Assembly: GCF_050947335.1 (NCBI RefSeq)
Contig: NW_027473318.1
Span: 2,604,001-2,668,000, forward strand
Length of the DNA: 64,000 nucleotides
Direction: 5' to 3'
DNA from: Megachile rotundata
Lineage: Eukaryota; Arthropoda; Insecta; Hymenoptera; Megachilidae
Part shown: piece after piece, positions 27,218-41,949 of the stretch
Layout of the letters: the number at the start of each line of letters is the position of its first letter
How positions within the stretch are numbered: position 1 is the first letter of the stretch
Program-made: the position numbers and the translations under genes
The notes under the pieces: model-generated
Told to the model about the DNA's origin: nothing
The model's database searches: none
The model's input: the letters and a program-made list of their open reading frames with translations, nothing else

Positions 27218-29323
27218 TATGATTGTGATTGTATGATTGTGATTGTATGATTGTGATTGTATGATTGTGATTGTATGATTGTGATTGTATGATTGTGATT
27301 GTATGATTGTGATTGTATGATTGTGATTGTATGATTGTGATTGTATGATTGTGATTGTATGATTGTATTTGGGAGATTGTATTTGGGAGATTGTATTTGG
27401 GAGATTGTAATTGTATGATTGCGATTGTATGATTGTGGCGGTATGATTGCGATTGTATGATTGCGATTGTATGATTGTGATGTATGATTGTAATTGTATG
27501 ATTATGATTGTATGATTGTGATTGTATGATTGCGATTGTATGATTGTGATTGTATGATTGTGATGTATGAATGTAATTGTATGATTATGATTGTGTGATT
27601 GTGATTGTATAATTGTGATGGTATGATTGTGATGGTATGATTGTGATGGTATGGTTGTGATTGTATGATTGCGATCGTCTGATTGTGATTGTATGATTAT
27701 GATTGTATGATTGTGATTGTATGATTGCGATTGTATGATTGTGATTGTATGATTATGATTGTATTTTTGTGATTTTATGATTGTGACTGTATGATTGTGA
27801 TTGTATGAATATGATTGTATGATTGTGATTGCATGATTGTGATTGTATGTTTGTGATTGCATGATTTTGAATGTATGATTGTGATCGTATGATTGTGATC
27901 GTATGATTGTGATTGTCTGTTTGTTATTGTATGATTGCGATAGTATGATTGTGATTGTATGCTTGTGATTGTATGATTGTGATGTATGATTGTAACTGTA
28001 TGATTATAATTGTATGATTGTGATTGTATGATTGAGATTGTATGATTGTGATTGTATGCTTGCGATTGTATGATTGTAATTGTATGATTGCGATTGTATG
28101 ATTGTGATTGTATGATTGTGATGTATGATTGTAATTGTATGATTATGATTGTATGATTGTGATTGTATGATTGAGATTGTATGATTGTGATTGTATGCTT
28201 GCGATTGTATGATTGTGATTGTATGATTGTGATTCTTTGATTGTGAAAGTATGATTGTGATTCTATGATTGTGATTGTATGATTGTGATTGTATGATTGT
28301 GATTGTCTGATTGTGGTTGTGCGATTGTGATTGTACGATTGTGATTGTACGATTGTGATTGTATGATTGTGATTGTATGATTATGATTGTATGATTGTGA
28401 TTGCATGATTGTGACTGTATGATTGTGATTGCATGATTTTGAATGTATGATTGTGATTGTATGATTGTGATTGTATGATTGTGATTGTATGATTGTGATT
28501 GTATGATTGTGATTGTATGATTGTCATTGTATGATTGTGATTGTATGATTGTGATTGTATGATTGTGATTGTATGATTGTGATTGTATGATTGTAATTGT
28601 ATGATTATGATTGTATGATTGTGATTGTATGATTGAGATTCTATGATTGGTATTGTATGATTGCGATTGTATGATTGTCATTGTATGATTGTGATTGTAT
28701 GATTGTGATTGTATGATTGTGATCGTATGATTGTGATTGTATGATTGTGATTGTATGATTGTGATTGTATGATTGTGATTGTATGATTGTGATTGTATGA
28801 TTGTGAAAGTATGATTGTGATTGTATGATTGTGATTGTATGATTGTGATTGTATGATTGTGATTGTATGAGTGTGATTGACTGATTGTGGTTGTGCGATT
28901 GTGATTGTACGATTGTGATTGTACGATTGTGATTGTATGATTGTGATTGTATGATTATGATTGTATGATTGTGATTGCATGATTGTGATTGTATGATTGT
29001 GATTGCATGATTTTGAATGTATGATTCTGATTGTATGATTGTGATTGTATGATTGTGATTGTATGATTGTGAGTGTATGATTGTGATTATATGATTGTGA
29101 TTGTATGATTGTGATAGTATGATTGTGATTGTATGATTGTGATTGCATGATTGTGATTGTATGATTGTAATTGTATGATTGTGATTGTATGATTATGATT
29201 TTATGATTGTGATTGCATGACTGTGATTGTATGGTTGTGATTGTATGATTGTGATTGTATGATTGTGACAGTATGATTGTGATTGTATGACTGTGATTGT
29301 ATGATTGTGATTGTATGATTGTA

Positions 29324-29379
29324 TTTGGGAGATTGTATTTGGGAGATTGTATTTGGGAGATTGTATTTGGGAGATTGTA
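29324..29379 (+). repeat. Four-copy TTTGGGAG cluster
   Basis: It lies in the ~750-bp part of macro-repeat B that has no counterpart in A. The exit is GTAATTGCATG. Confidence 0.9.
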
Positions 29380-32300
29380 ATTGCATGATTGCGATTGTAT
29401 GATTGTGATTGTATGATTGCGATTGTATGATTGTGATTGTATGATTGTGATGTATGATTGTAATTGTATGATTATGATTGTATGATTGTGATTGTATGAT
29501 TGTGATGGTATGATTGTGATTGTATGATTGCGATCGTATGACTGTGATTGTATGATTGTGATTGTATGAGTGGGTTGTATGATTGTGATTGTATGATTGT
29601 GATTGTATGACTGTGACTGTATGATTGTGATTGTATGATTGTGATTGTATGATTGTGATTGTATGGTTGTATTTGGGAGATTGTATTTGGGAGATTGTAA
29701 TTGTATGATTGCGATTGTATGATTGTGATTATATGATTGTGATTGTATGATTGTGATTGTATGATTGTGAAAGTATGATTGTGATTGCATGATTGTGATT
29801 GTATGATTGTGATTGCATGATTTTGAATGTATGATTGTGATTGTATGATTGTGATTGTATGATTGTGACTGTATGATTGTGATTGTATGATTGTGATTGT
29901 ATGATTGTGATAGTATGATTGTGATTGTATGATTGTGATTGTATGATTGTGATTGTATGATTGTGATTGTATGATTGTGATTGTATGATTACGATTGTAT
30001 GATTGTGATTGTATGATTGTGATGTATGATTGTAATTGTATGATTATGATTGTATGATTGTGATTGTATGATTGTGATTGTATGATTGTATTTGGGAGAT
30101 TGTATTTGGGAGATTGTATTTGGGAGATTGTAATTGTATGATTGCGATTGTATGATTGTGATTGTATGATTGCGATTGTATGATTGTGATTGTATGATTG
30201 TGATGTATGATTGTAATTGTATGATTGTGATTGTATGATTGTGATTGTATGATTGTGATGGTATGATTGTGATTGTATGATTACGATCGTATGATTGTGA
30301 TTGTATGATTATGATTGTATGATTGTGATTGTATGATTGTGATTGTACGATTGTGAAAGTATGATTGTGATTGTATGATTGTGATTGTATGATTGTGATT
30401 GTACGATTGTGATTGTACGATTATGATTGTATGATTGTGATTGCATGATTGTGATTGTATGATTGTGATTGCATGATTTTGAATGTATGATTGTGATTGT
30501 ATGATTGTGATTGTATGATTGTGATTGTATGATTGTGATTGTATGATTGTGATTGTATGATTGTGATTGTATGATTGTGATAGTATGATTGTGATTGTAT
30601 GATTGTGATTGTATGATTGTGATTGTATGATTGTGATTGTATGATTGTGATTGTATGATTGTGATTCTATGATTGTGATTGTACGATTGTATTTGGGAGA
30701 TTGTATTCGGGAGATTGTATTTGGGAGATTGTAATTGTATGATTGCGATTGTATGATTGTGATTGTATGATTGCGATTGTATGATTGTGATTGTATGATT
30801 GTGATGTATGATTGTAATTGTATGATTGTGATTGTATTATTGTGATTGTATGATTGTGATGGTATGATTGTGATTGTATGATTGTGATTGTATGATTGTG
30901 AAAGTATGATTGTGATTTTATGATTGTGATTGTACGATTGTGATTGTATGAGTGTGATTGTCTGATTGTGGTTGTGCGATTGTGATTGTACGATTGTGAT
31001 TGTACGATTGTGATTGTACGATTGTGATTGTATGATTATGATTGTATGATTGTGATAGCATGATTGTGATTGTATGATTGTGATTGCATGATTGTGATTG
31101 TATGATTGTGATTGTATGATTGTGAAAGTATGATTGTGATTGTATGATTGTGATTGTATGATTGTGATTGTATGATTGTGATTGTATGATTGTGATTGTA
31201 TGATTGTGATTGTACGATTGTGAAAGTATGATTGTGATTGTATGATTGTGATTGTATGATTGTGATTGTATGATTGTGATTGTATGATTGTGATTGTATG
31301 ATTGTGATTGTATGATTGTGATTGTATGAGTGTGATTGTCTGATTGTGGTTGTGCGATTGTGATTGTACGATTGTGATTGTACGATTGTGATTGTACGAT
31401 TGTGATTGTACGATTGTGATTGTACGATTATGATTGTATGATTGTGATTGCATGATTGTGATTGTATGATTGTGATTGCATGATTTTGAATGTATGATTG
31501 TGATTGTATGATTGTGATTGTATGATTGTGATTGTATGATTGTGATTGTATGATTGTGATTGTATGATTGTGATTGTATGATTGTGATTGTATGATTGTG
31601 ATAGTATGATTGTGATTGTATGATTGTGATTGTATGATTGTGATTGTATGATTGTGATTGTATGATTGTGATTCTATGATTGTGATTGTACGATTGTATT
31701 TGGGAGATTGTATTCGGGAGATTGTATTTGGGAGATTGTAATTGTATGATTGCGATTGTATGATTGTGATTGTATGATTGCGATTGTATGATTGTGATTG
31801 TATGATTGTGATGTATGATTGTAATTGTATGATTATGATTGTATGATTGTGATTGTATGATTGTGATTGTATGATTGTATTTGGGAGATTGTATTTGGGA
31901 GATTGTATTTGGGAGATTGTAATTGTATGATTGCGATTGTATGATTGTGATTGTATGATTGCGATTGTATGATTGTGACTGTATGATTGTGATGTATGAT
32001 TGTAATTGTATGATTGTGATTGTATGATTGTGATTGTATGATTGTGATGGTATGATTGTGATTGTATGATTGCGATCGTATGATTGTGATTTTATGATTA
32101 TGATTGTATGATTGTGATTGTATGATTGCGATTGTATGATTGTGATTGTATGATTATGATTGTATTCTTGTGATTTTATGATTGTGATTGTATGATTGTG
32201 ATTGTATGATTGTGATTGCATGATTGTGATTGTATGATTGTGATTGTATGATTGCGATTGTATGAATACGATTGTATGATTGTGATTGCATAATTGTGAT

Positions 32301-33715
32301 TCTATGATTGTGATTGTATGATTGTGATTGTATGATTGTGATTGTATGATTGTGATTGTATGATTGTGATTGTATGATTGTGATTGTATGATTGTGATTG
32401 TATGATTGTGATTGTATGATTTTGATTGTATGATTGTGACTGTATGATTGTGATTGTATGATTGTGATTGTATGATTGTATTTGGGAGATTGTATTTGGG
32501 AGATTGTAATTGTATGATTGCGATTGTATGATTGTGATTGTATGATTGCGATTGTATGATTGTGATTGTATGATTGTGATGTATGATTGTAATTGTATGG
32601 TTATGATTGTATGATTGTGATTGTATGATTGAGATTGTATGATTGTGATTGTATGATTGCGATTGTATGATTGTGATTGTATGATTGTGAAAGTATGATT
32701 GTGATTGTATGATTGTAATTGTATGATTGTGATTGTATGATTGTGATTGTATGATTGTGATTGTATGATTGTGATGGTATGATTGTGATTGTATGATTGC
32801 GATCGTATGATTGTGATTGTATGATTATGATTGTATGATTGTGATTGTATGATTGCGACTGTATGATTGTGATTGTATGATTATGATTGTATTTTTGTGA
32901 TTTTATGATTGTGATTGTATGATTGTGATTGTATGATTGTGATTGTATGATTGTGATTGTATGATTGTGATTGTATGATTGCGATTGTATGAATGCGATT
33001 GTATGATTGTGATTGCATAATTGTGATTCTATGATTGCGATTGTATGATTGTGATTCTATGATTGTGATTGTATGATTGTGATTGTATGATTGTGATTGT
33101 ATGATTGTGATTGTATGATTGTGATTGTATGATTGTGATTGTATGATTGTGATTGTATGATTGTGATTGTATGATTGTGATTGTATGATTGTGATTGTAT
33201 GATTGTGATTGTATGATTGTGATTGTATGATTGTGACTGTATGATTGTGATTGTATGATTGTGATTGTATGATTGTGATTGTATGATTGTATTTGGGAGA
33301 TTGTATTTGGGAGATTGTATTTGGGAGATTGTAATTGTATGATTGCGATTGTATGATTGTGATGTATGATTGTAATTGTATGATTATGATTGTATGATTG
33401 TGATTGTATGATTGAGATTGTATGATTGTGATTGTATGCTTGCGATTGTATAATTGTGATTGTATGATTGTGATTGTATGATTGTGATTGTATGATTGTG
33501 ATTGTATGGTTGTATTTGGGAGATTGTATTTGGGAGATTGTAATTGTATGATTGCGATTGTATGATTGTGATTGTATGATTGTGATTGTATGATTGTGAT
33601 TGTATGATTGTGATGTATGATTGTAATTGTATGATTATGATTGTATGACTGCAATTGTATGACTGTGATTGTATGATTGTGATTATATGATTGTGATTGT
33701 ATGATTGTGATTGTA

Positions 33716-36700
33716 CGATTGTGATTGTATGATTATGATTGTATGATTGTGATTGCATGATTGTGATTGTATGATTGTGATTGCATGATTTTGAATGTAT
33801 GATTCTAATTGTATGATTATGATTGTATGATTGTGATTGTATGATTGTGATGGTATGATTGTGATTGTATGATTGCGATCGTATGATTGTGATTGTATGA
33901 TTATGATTGTATGATTGTGATTGTATGATTGCGATTGTATGATTGTGATTGTATGATTGTGATGTATGATTGTAATTGTATGATTATGATTGTATGATTG
34001 TGATTGTATGATTGAGATTGTATGATTGTGATTATATGATTGCGGTTGTATGATTGTGATTGTATGATTGTGATTGTATGATTGTGATTGTATGATTGTG
34101 ATTGTATGATTGTGATTGTATGATTGTGATTGTATGATTGTGATTGTATGATTGTGATTGTATGATTGTGATTGTATGATTGTGAATGTATGATTGTGAT
34201 TGTATGATTGTGATTGTATGATTGTGATAGTATGATTGTGATTGTATGATTGTGATTGTATGACTGTGATTGTATGATTGTGATTGTATGATTGTGATTG
34301 TATGATTGTGAAAGTATGATTGTGATGGTATGATTGTGATTGTATGATTGTGATTGTATGATAGTATTTGGGAGATTGTATTTGGGAGATTGTATATGGG
34401 AGCTTGTAATTGTATGATTGCGATTGTACGATTGTGATTGTATGATTGCGATTGTATGATTGTGATTGTATGACTGTGATGTATGATTGTAATTGTATGA
34501 TTATGATTGTATGATTGTGATTGTATGATTGTGATTGTATGATTGTATCTGGGAGATTGTATTTGGGAGATTGTATTTGGGAGATTGTAATTGTATGATT
34601 GTGATTGTATGATTGCGATTGTATGATTGTGATTGTATGATTGTGATGTATGATTCTAATTGTATGATTGTGACTGTATGATTGTGATCGCATGATTTTG
34701 AATGTATGATTGTGATTGTATGATTGTGATTGTATGATTGTGATTGTATGATTGTGATTGTATGATTGTGATTGTATGATTGTGATAGTATGATTGTGAT
34801 TGAGTGATTGTGATTGTATGATTGTGATTGTATGATTGTGATTGTATGATTGTATTTGGGGGATTGTATTTGGGAGATTGTAATTGTATGATTGCGATTG
34901 TATGATTGTGATTGTATGATTGCGATTGTATGATTGTGATCGTATGATTGTGATGTATGCTTGTAATTGTATGATTATGATTGTATGATTGTGATTGTAT
35001 GATTGAGATTGTATGATTGTGATTGTATTATTGTGATTGCATGATTGTGACTGCATGATTGTGATTGTATGATTGTGATTGTATAATTGAGATTGTATGA
35101 TTGTGATTGTATGATTGCGATTGTATGATTGTGATTGTATGATTGCGATTGTATGATTGTGATTGTATGATTGTGATTGTATGATTGTGATTGTATGATT
35201 GTGATTGTATGATTGTGACTGTATGATTGTGATTGTATGATTGTGATTGTACGATTGTGATTGTACGATTGTGATTGTATGATTGTGATAGTATGATTGT
35301 GATTGTATGACTGTGATTGTATGACTGTGATTGTATGATTGTGATTGTATGATTGTGATTGTCTGATTGTGGTGGTGCGATTGTGATTGTACGATTGTGA
35401 TTGTACGATTGTGATTGTATGATTGTGATTGTATGATTATGATTGTATGATTGTGATTGCATGATTGTGATGGTATGATTGTGATTGTATGATTGTGATT
35501 GTATGATTGTGATTGTATGATTGTGATTGTATGATTGTGATTGTATGATTGTGATTGTATGATTGTGATAGTATGATTGTGATTGAGTGATTGTGATTGT
35601 ATGATTGTGGTTGTATGATTGTGATTGTATGATTGTGATTGTATGATTGTATTTGGGAGATTGTATTTGGGAGATTGTATTTGGCAGATTGTAATTGTAT
35701 GATTGCGATTGTATGATTGTGATTGTATGATTGCGATTGTATGATTGTCATTGTATGATTGTGATGTATGATTGTAATTGTATGATTATGATTGTATGAT
35801 TGTGACTGCATGATTGCGATTGTATGATTGCATTTGGGAGATTGTATTTGGGAGATTGTATTTGGGAGATTGTAACTGTATGATTGCGATTGTATGATTG
35901 TGATTGTATGATTGCGATTGTATGATTGCGGTTGTATGATTGTGATGTATGATTGTAATTGTATGATTATGATTGTATGATTGTGATTGTATGATTGTGA
36001 TTGTATGATTGTATTTGGGAGATTGTATTTGGGAGATTGTAATTGTATGATTCCGATTGTATGTTTGTGATTGTATGATTGCGATTGTATGATTGTGATT
36101 GTATGATTGTGATTGTATGATTGTGATAGTATGATTGTGATTGTATGATTGTGACTGTATGATTGTGATTGTATGATTGTATTTGGGAGATTGTATTTGG
36201 GAGATTGTATTTGGGAGATTGTAACTGTATGATTGCGATTGTATGATTGTGATTGTATGATTGTATTTGGGCGATTGTATTTGGGAGATTGTATTTGGGA
36301 GATTGTAATTGTATGATTGCGATTGTATGATTGTGGTTGTATGATTGCGATTGTATGATTGTGATGTATGATTGTAATTGTATGATTGCGATGTATGACT
36401 GTAATTGTATGATTGTGATTGTATGATTGTGATTGTATGATTGTGATTGTATGATTGTGATTGTATGATTGTGATAGTATGATTGTGATTGTATGATTGT
36501 GACTGTATGATTGTGATTGTATGATTGTATTTGGGAGATTGTATTTGGGAGATTGTATTTGGGAGATTGTAACTTTATGATTGCGATTGTATGATTGTGA
36601 TTGTATGATTGCGATTGTATGATTGCGGTTGTATGATTGTGATGTATGATTGTAATTGTATGATTATGATTGTATGATTGTGATTGTATGATTGTGATTG

Positions 36701-37189
36701 TATGATTGTATTTGGGAGATTGTATTTGGGAGATTGTATTTGGGATATTGTAATTGTATGATTGCGATTGTATGATTGTGATTGTATGATTGCGATTGTA
36801 TGATTGTGATTGTATGATTGTGATGTATGATTGTAATTGTATGATTATGATTGTATGATTGTGATTGTATGATTGTGATTGTATGATTGTGATGGTATGA
36901 TTGTGATGGTATGATTGTGATTGTATGATTGCGATCGTATGATTGTGATTGTATGATTATGATTGTATGATTGTGATTGTATGATTGCGATTGTATGATT
37001 GTCATTGTATGATTATGATTGTATTTTTGTGATTTTATGATTGTGATTGCATGATTGTGACTGTATGATTGTGATTGCATGATTTTGAATGTATGATTGT
37101 GATTGTATGATTGTGATTGTATGATTGTGATTGTATGATTGTGATTGTATGATTGTGATTGTATGATTGTGATTGTATGATTGTAATTG
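33716..37189 (+). repeat. Third, rearranged macro-repeat copy
   Basis: It opens with the same boundary cassette as 15.69 and 25.15 kb (GATTTTGAATG at 33787) but then departs, with ATTCTAATTG. Marks of the first two copies reappear, such as TATATGGGAGC at 34393 (16817 and 26332 in A and B). New units are GAGTGATTG (34802, 35585), TTTGGCAG (about 35680), GCATTTGGG (35830), GCGGTTG and GATTCCG (36049). Several three-unit G-run clusters lie between 35.6 and 36.75 kb. Confidence 0.75.
35500..35968 (+). repeat. Block shared with 39.8 and 49.8 kb
   Basis: GAGTGATTG at 35585, 39875 and 49909, TTGGCAG at 35681, 39971 and 50005, and GCATTTGGG at 35830, 40120 and 50154 keep fixed spacing (4,290 and 10,034). 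A three-copy dispersed block is thus present. The match to 39.8 kb breaks at about 35968. Confidence 0.8.
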
Positions 37190-39230
37190 TATGATTATGA
37201 TTGTATGATTGTGATTGTATGATTGAGATTCTATGATTGTGATTGTATGATTGCGATTGTATGATTGTCATTGTATGATTGTGATTGTATGATTGTGATT
37301 GTATGATTGTGATTGTATGATTGTGATTGTATGATTGTGATTGTATGATTGTGATTGTATGATTGTGATTGTATGATTGTGATTGTATGATTGTGAAAGT
37401 ATGATTGTGATTGTATGATTGTGTTTGTATGATTGTGATTGTATGATTGTGATTGTATGAGTGTGATTGACTGATTGTGGTTGTGCGATTGTGATTGTAC
37501 GATTGTGATTGTACGATTGTGATTGTATGATTGTGATTGTATGATTGTGATTGTATGATTATGATTGTATGATTGTGATTGCATGATTGTGATTGTATGA
37601 TTGTGATTGCATGATTTTGAATGTATGATTCTGATTGTATGATTGTGATTGTATGATTGTGATTGTATGATTGTGAGTGTATGATTGTGATTATATGATT
37701 GTGATTGTATGATTGTGATAGTATGATTGTGATTGTATGATTGTGATTGCATGATTGTGATTGTATGATTGCAATTGTATGATTGTGATTGTATGATTAT
37801 GATTTTATGATTGTGATTGCATGATTGTGATTGTATGGCTGTGATTGTATGATTGTGATTGTATGATTGTGACAGTATGATTGTGATTGTATGATTGTGA
37901 TTGTATGATTGTGATTGTATGCTTGTGATTGTATGATTGTGATTGTATGATTGTGATTGTATGATTGTATTTGGGAGATTGTATTTGGGAGATTGTATTT
38001 GGGAGATTGTATTTGGGAGATTGTAATTGTATGATTGCGATTGTATGATTGTGATTGTATGATTGTGATTGTATGATTGTGATTGTATGATTGTATTTGG
38101 GAGATTGTATTTGGGAGATTGTAATTGTATGATTGCGATTGTATGATCGTGATTGTATGATTGCGATTGTATGATTGTGATTGTATGATTGTGATGTATG
38201 ATTGTAATTGTATGATTATGATTGTATGATTGTGATTGTATGATTGTCATGGTATGATTGTGATGGTATGATTGTGATTGTATGATTGCGATCGTATGAT
38301 TGTGATTGTATGATTATGATTGTATGATTGTGATTGTATGATTGCGATTGTATGATTGTGATTGTATGTTTATGATTGTATTTTTGTGATTTTATGATTG
38401 TGATTGTATGATTGTGATTGTATGATTGTGATTGTATGATTGCGATTGCATGAATGCGAATGTATGATTGTGATTGCATAATTGTGATTGTATGATTGTG
38501 ATTGTATGATTGTGATTGTATGATTGTGATTGTATGATTGTGATTGTATGATTGTGATTGTCTGATTGTGATTGTATGATTGTGATTGTATGATTGTGAT
38601 TGTATGAATGCGATTGTATGATTGTGATTGCATAATTGTGATTGTATGATTGTGATTGTATGATTGCGATTGTATGATTGTGATTGTATGATTGTGATGT
38701 ATGATTGTAATTGTATGATTATGATTGTATGATTGTGATTGTATGATTGTCATGGTATGATTGTGATTGTATGATTGTGATTGTATGATTGCGATTGTAT
38801 GAATGCGATTGTATGATTGTGATTGCATAATTGTGATTGTATGATTGTGATTGTCTGATTGTGATTGTATGATTGTGAATGTATGATTGTGGTTGTATGA
38901 TTGTGATTGTATGAATGCGATTGTATGATTGTGATAGCATAATTGTGATTGTATGATTGTGTTTGTATGATTGTGATTGTATGTTTGCGATTGTATGATT
39001 GTGATGTTATGATTGTGATTGTATGATTGTGATTGTATGAGTGTGATTGTCTGATTGTGGTTGTGCGTTTGTGATTGTACGATTGTGAATGTACGATTGT
39101 GATTGTATGATTGTGGTTGTATGAATATGATTGTATGATTGTGATTGCATGATTGTGATTGTATGATTGTGGTTGTATGAATATGATTGTATGATTGTGA
39201 TTGCATGATTGTGATTGTATGATTGTGATT
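37190..39230 (+). repeat. ~8.1-kb-spaced higher-order repeat, copy 1
   Basis: It matches 45.29-47.0 kb: GTCATTG 37267/45371 (8,104), GATTCTG 37627/45717 (8,090), GGCTGTG 37837/45927 (8,090), GATCGTG 38145/46221 (8,076). The steps are one 14-mer each. The right part contains repeated GAATGCG-GCATAATTG pairs, GTCATGG units, TTTATG and GATGTTATG units. Confidence 0.82.
37970..38025 (+). repeat. Four-copy TTTGGGAG cluster
   Basis: The homologous site near 46.06 kb has three units, another copy-number difference between otherwise matching HOR copies. Confidence 0.9.
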
Positions 39231-40385
39231 GTATGATTGTGATTGTATGATTGTGATTGTATGATTGTGATTGTATGATTGTGATTGTATGAATGCGATT
39301 GTATGATTGTGATTGTATGATTGCGATTGTATGATTGTGATTGTATGATTGTGATTGTATGATTGTGATTGTATGATTGTGATTGTATGATTGTGACTGT
39401 ATGATTGTGATTGTATGATTGTGATTGTACGATTGTGATTGTATGATTGTGATTGTATGATTGTGATAGTATGATTGTGATTGTATGACTGTGATTGTAT
39501 GACTGTGATTGTATGATTGTGATTGTATGATTGTGAAAGTATGATTGTGATTCTATGATTGTGATTGTATGATTGTGATTGTATGATTGTGATTGTCTGA
39601 TTGTGGTTGTGCGATTGTGATTGTACGATTGTGATTGTACGATTGTGATTGTATGATTGTGATTGTATGATTATGATTGTATGATTGTGATTGCATGATT
39701 GTGACTGTATGATTGTGATTGCATGATTTTGAATGTATGATTGTGATTGTATGATTGTGATTGTATGATTGTGATTGTATGATTGTGATTGTATGATTGT
39801 GATTGTATGATTGTGATTGTATGATTGTGATTGTATGATTGTGATTGTATGATTGTGATAGTATGATTGTGATTGAGTGATTGTGATTGTATGATTGTGA
39901 TTGTATGATTGTGATTGTATGATTGTATTTGGGAGATTGTATTTGGGAGATTGTATTTGGGAGATTGTATTTGGCAGATTGTAATTGTATGATTGCGATT
40001 GTATGATTGTGATCGTATGATTGCGATTGTATGATTGTGATTGTATGATTGTGATGTATGATTGTAATTGTATGATTATGATTGTATGATTGTGACTGTA
40101 TGATTGTGATTGTATGATTGCATTTGGGAGATTGTATTTGGGAGATTGTATTTGGGAGATTGTAATTGTATGATTGCGATTGTATGATTGTGACTGTATG
40201 ATTGCGATTGTATGATTGTGATTGTATGATTGTGATGTATGATTGTAATTGTATGATTGCGATGTATGACTGTAATTGTATGATTGTGATTGTATGATTG
40301 TGATTGTATGATTGTGATTGTATGATTGTGATTGTATGATTGTGATTGTATGATTGTGATAGTATGATTGTGATTGTATGATTGT
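39231..40385 (+). repeat. Array segment shared with 49.4-50.4 kb
   Basis: It aligns to 49.4-50.4 kb at an offset of 10,034, with anchors at 39875, 39971 and 40120. It contains a cassette R near 39595-39730 and a four-unit G-run cluster at 39928 whose last unit is TTTGGCAG. Confidence 0.8.
39928..39983 (+). repeat. Four-unit G-run cluster ending in TTTGGCAG
   Basis: The last unit has GGC instead of GGG. The same marker ends the cluster at 49962-50017 and a three-unit one near 35650-35693. Confidence 0.9.
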
Positions 40386-41949
40386 GACTTTATGATTGTG
40401 ATTGTATGATTGTATTTGGGAGATTGTATTTGGGAGATTGTATTTGGGAGATTGTAACTGTATGATTGTGATTGTATGATTGTGATTGTATGATTGTGAT
40501 TGTATGATTGTGATTGTATGATTGTGATTGTATGATTGTGACTGTATGATTGTGATTGTATGATTGTATTTGGGTGATTGTATTTGGGAGATTGTATTTG
40601 GGAGATTGTATTTGGGAGATTGTAACTGTATGATTGTGATTGTATGATTGTGATTGTATGATTGTGATTGTATGATTGTGATTGTATGATTGTGATTGTA
40701 TGATTGTGACTGTATGATTGTGATTGTATGATTGTGTTTGGGAGATTGTATTTGGGAGATTGTATTTGGGAGATTGTAACTGTATGATTGCGATTGTATG
40801 ATTGTGATTGTATGATTGCGATTGTATGATTGCGGTTGTATGATTGTGATGTATGATTGTAATTGTATGATTATGATTGTATGATTGTGATTGTATGATT
40901 GTGATTGTATGATTGTATTTGGGAGATTGTATTTGGGAGATTGTAATTGTATGATTCCGATTGTATGATTGTGATTGTATGATTGCGATTGTATGATTGT
41001 GATTGTATGATTGTGATGTATGATTGTAATTGTATGATTATGATTGTATGATTGTGATTGTATGATTGTGATGGTATGATTGTGATGGTATTATTGTGAT
41101 TGTATGATTGCGATCGCATGATTGTGATTGTGTGATTATGATTGTATGATTGTGATTGTATGATTGCGATTGTATGATTGTCATTGTATGATTATGATTG
41201 TATTTTTGTGATTTTATGATTGTGATTGTATGATTGTGATTGTATGATTGTGATTGTATGATTGCGATTGTATGAATGCGATTGTATGAATGTGATTGCA
41301 TAATTGTGATTGTATGATTGTGATTGTATGATTGTGATTGTATGATTGTGATTGTATGATTGTGATTGTATGATTGTGATTGTATGATTGTGACTGTATG
41401 ATTGTGATTGTATGATTGTGTTTGGGAGATTGTATTTGGGAGATTGTATTTGGGAGATTGTAACTGTATGATTGCGATTGTATGATTGTGATTGTATGAT
41501 TGCGATTGTATGATTGCGGTTGTATGATTGTGATGTATGATTGTAATTGTATGATTATGATTGTATGATTGTGATTGTATGATTGTGATTGTATGATTGT
41601 ATTTGGGAGATTGTATTTGGGAGATTGTAATTGTATGATTCCGATTGTATGATTGTGATTGTATGATTGCGATTGTATGATTGTGATTGTATGATTGTGA
41701 TGTATGATTGTAATTGTATGATTATGATTGTATGATTGTGATTGTATGATTGTGATGGTATGATTGTGATGGTATTATTGTGATTGTATGATTGCGATCG
41801 CATGATTGTGATTGTGTGATTATGATTGTATGATTGTGATTGTATGATTGCGATTGTATGATTGTCATTGTATGATTATGATTGTATTTTTGTGATTTTA
41901 TGATTGTGATTGTATGATTGTGATTGTATGATTGTGATTGTATGATTGT
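40386..41949 (+). repeat. 1,564-bp tandem duplication, copy 1
   Basis: GACTTTATG at 40386 and 41950, GTGTTTGGG at 40734 and 42298, and GATTCCG at 40953 and 42517 are 1,564 bp apart. Inside is a 684-bp sub-duplication (GTGTTTGGG at 40734 and 41418; GATTCCG at 40953 and 41637). Four 13-mers are present, and 1,564 equals 112 x 14 minus 4. The sub-repeat has two 13-mers, and 684 equals 49 x 14 minus 2. Confidence 0.88.
40569..40624 (+). repeat. Four-unit G-run cluster starting TTTGGGTG
   Basis: The first unit has GGGTG instead of GGGAG. The exact counterpart at 42133-42188 reflects the 1,564-bp duplication. Confidence 0.9.

Larger units (their letters stand above)
25151..33715 (+). repeat. ~9-kb macro-repeat, copy B
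   Basis: Compared with A, it lacks the second 1,494-bp copy. It has about 750 bp more between 29.28 and 30.05 kb, including GAGTGGG near 29567 and a GGTTG-led G-run near 29665. It lacks 154 bp (11 units) near 30880 that A has at about 22105-22259. It keeps a 405-bp stretch around 32350-32770 that A lacks near 23735. It ends at 33715, where the TACG-TTATG-GCATG-GATTTTGAATG boundary cassette starts again. Confidence 0.85.

Noticed and set aside
30281..32221. 646-codon minus-strand open frame, and dozens of similar ones
   Set aside because: Composition artefact: the minus-strand unit has no stop in any frame, the peptide is a 14-residue periodic repeat identical in all frames, and ends are set by chance variant units.
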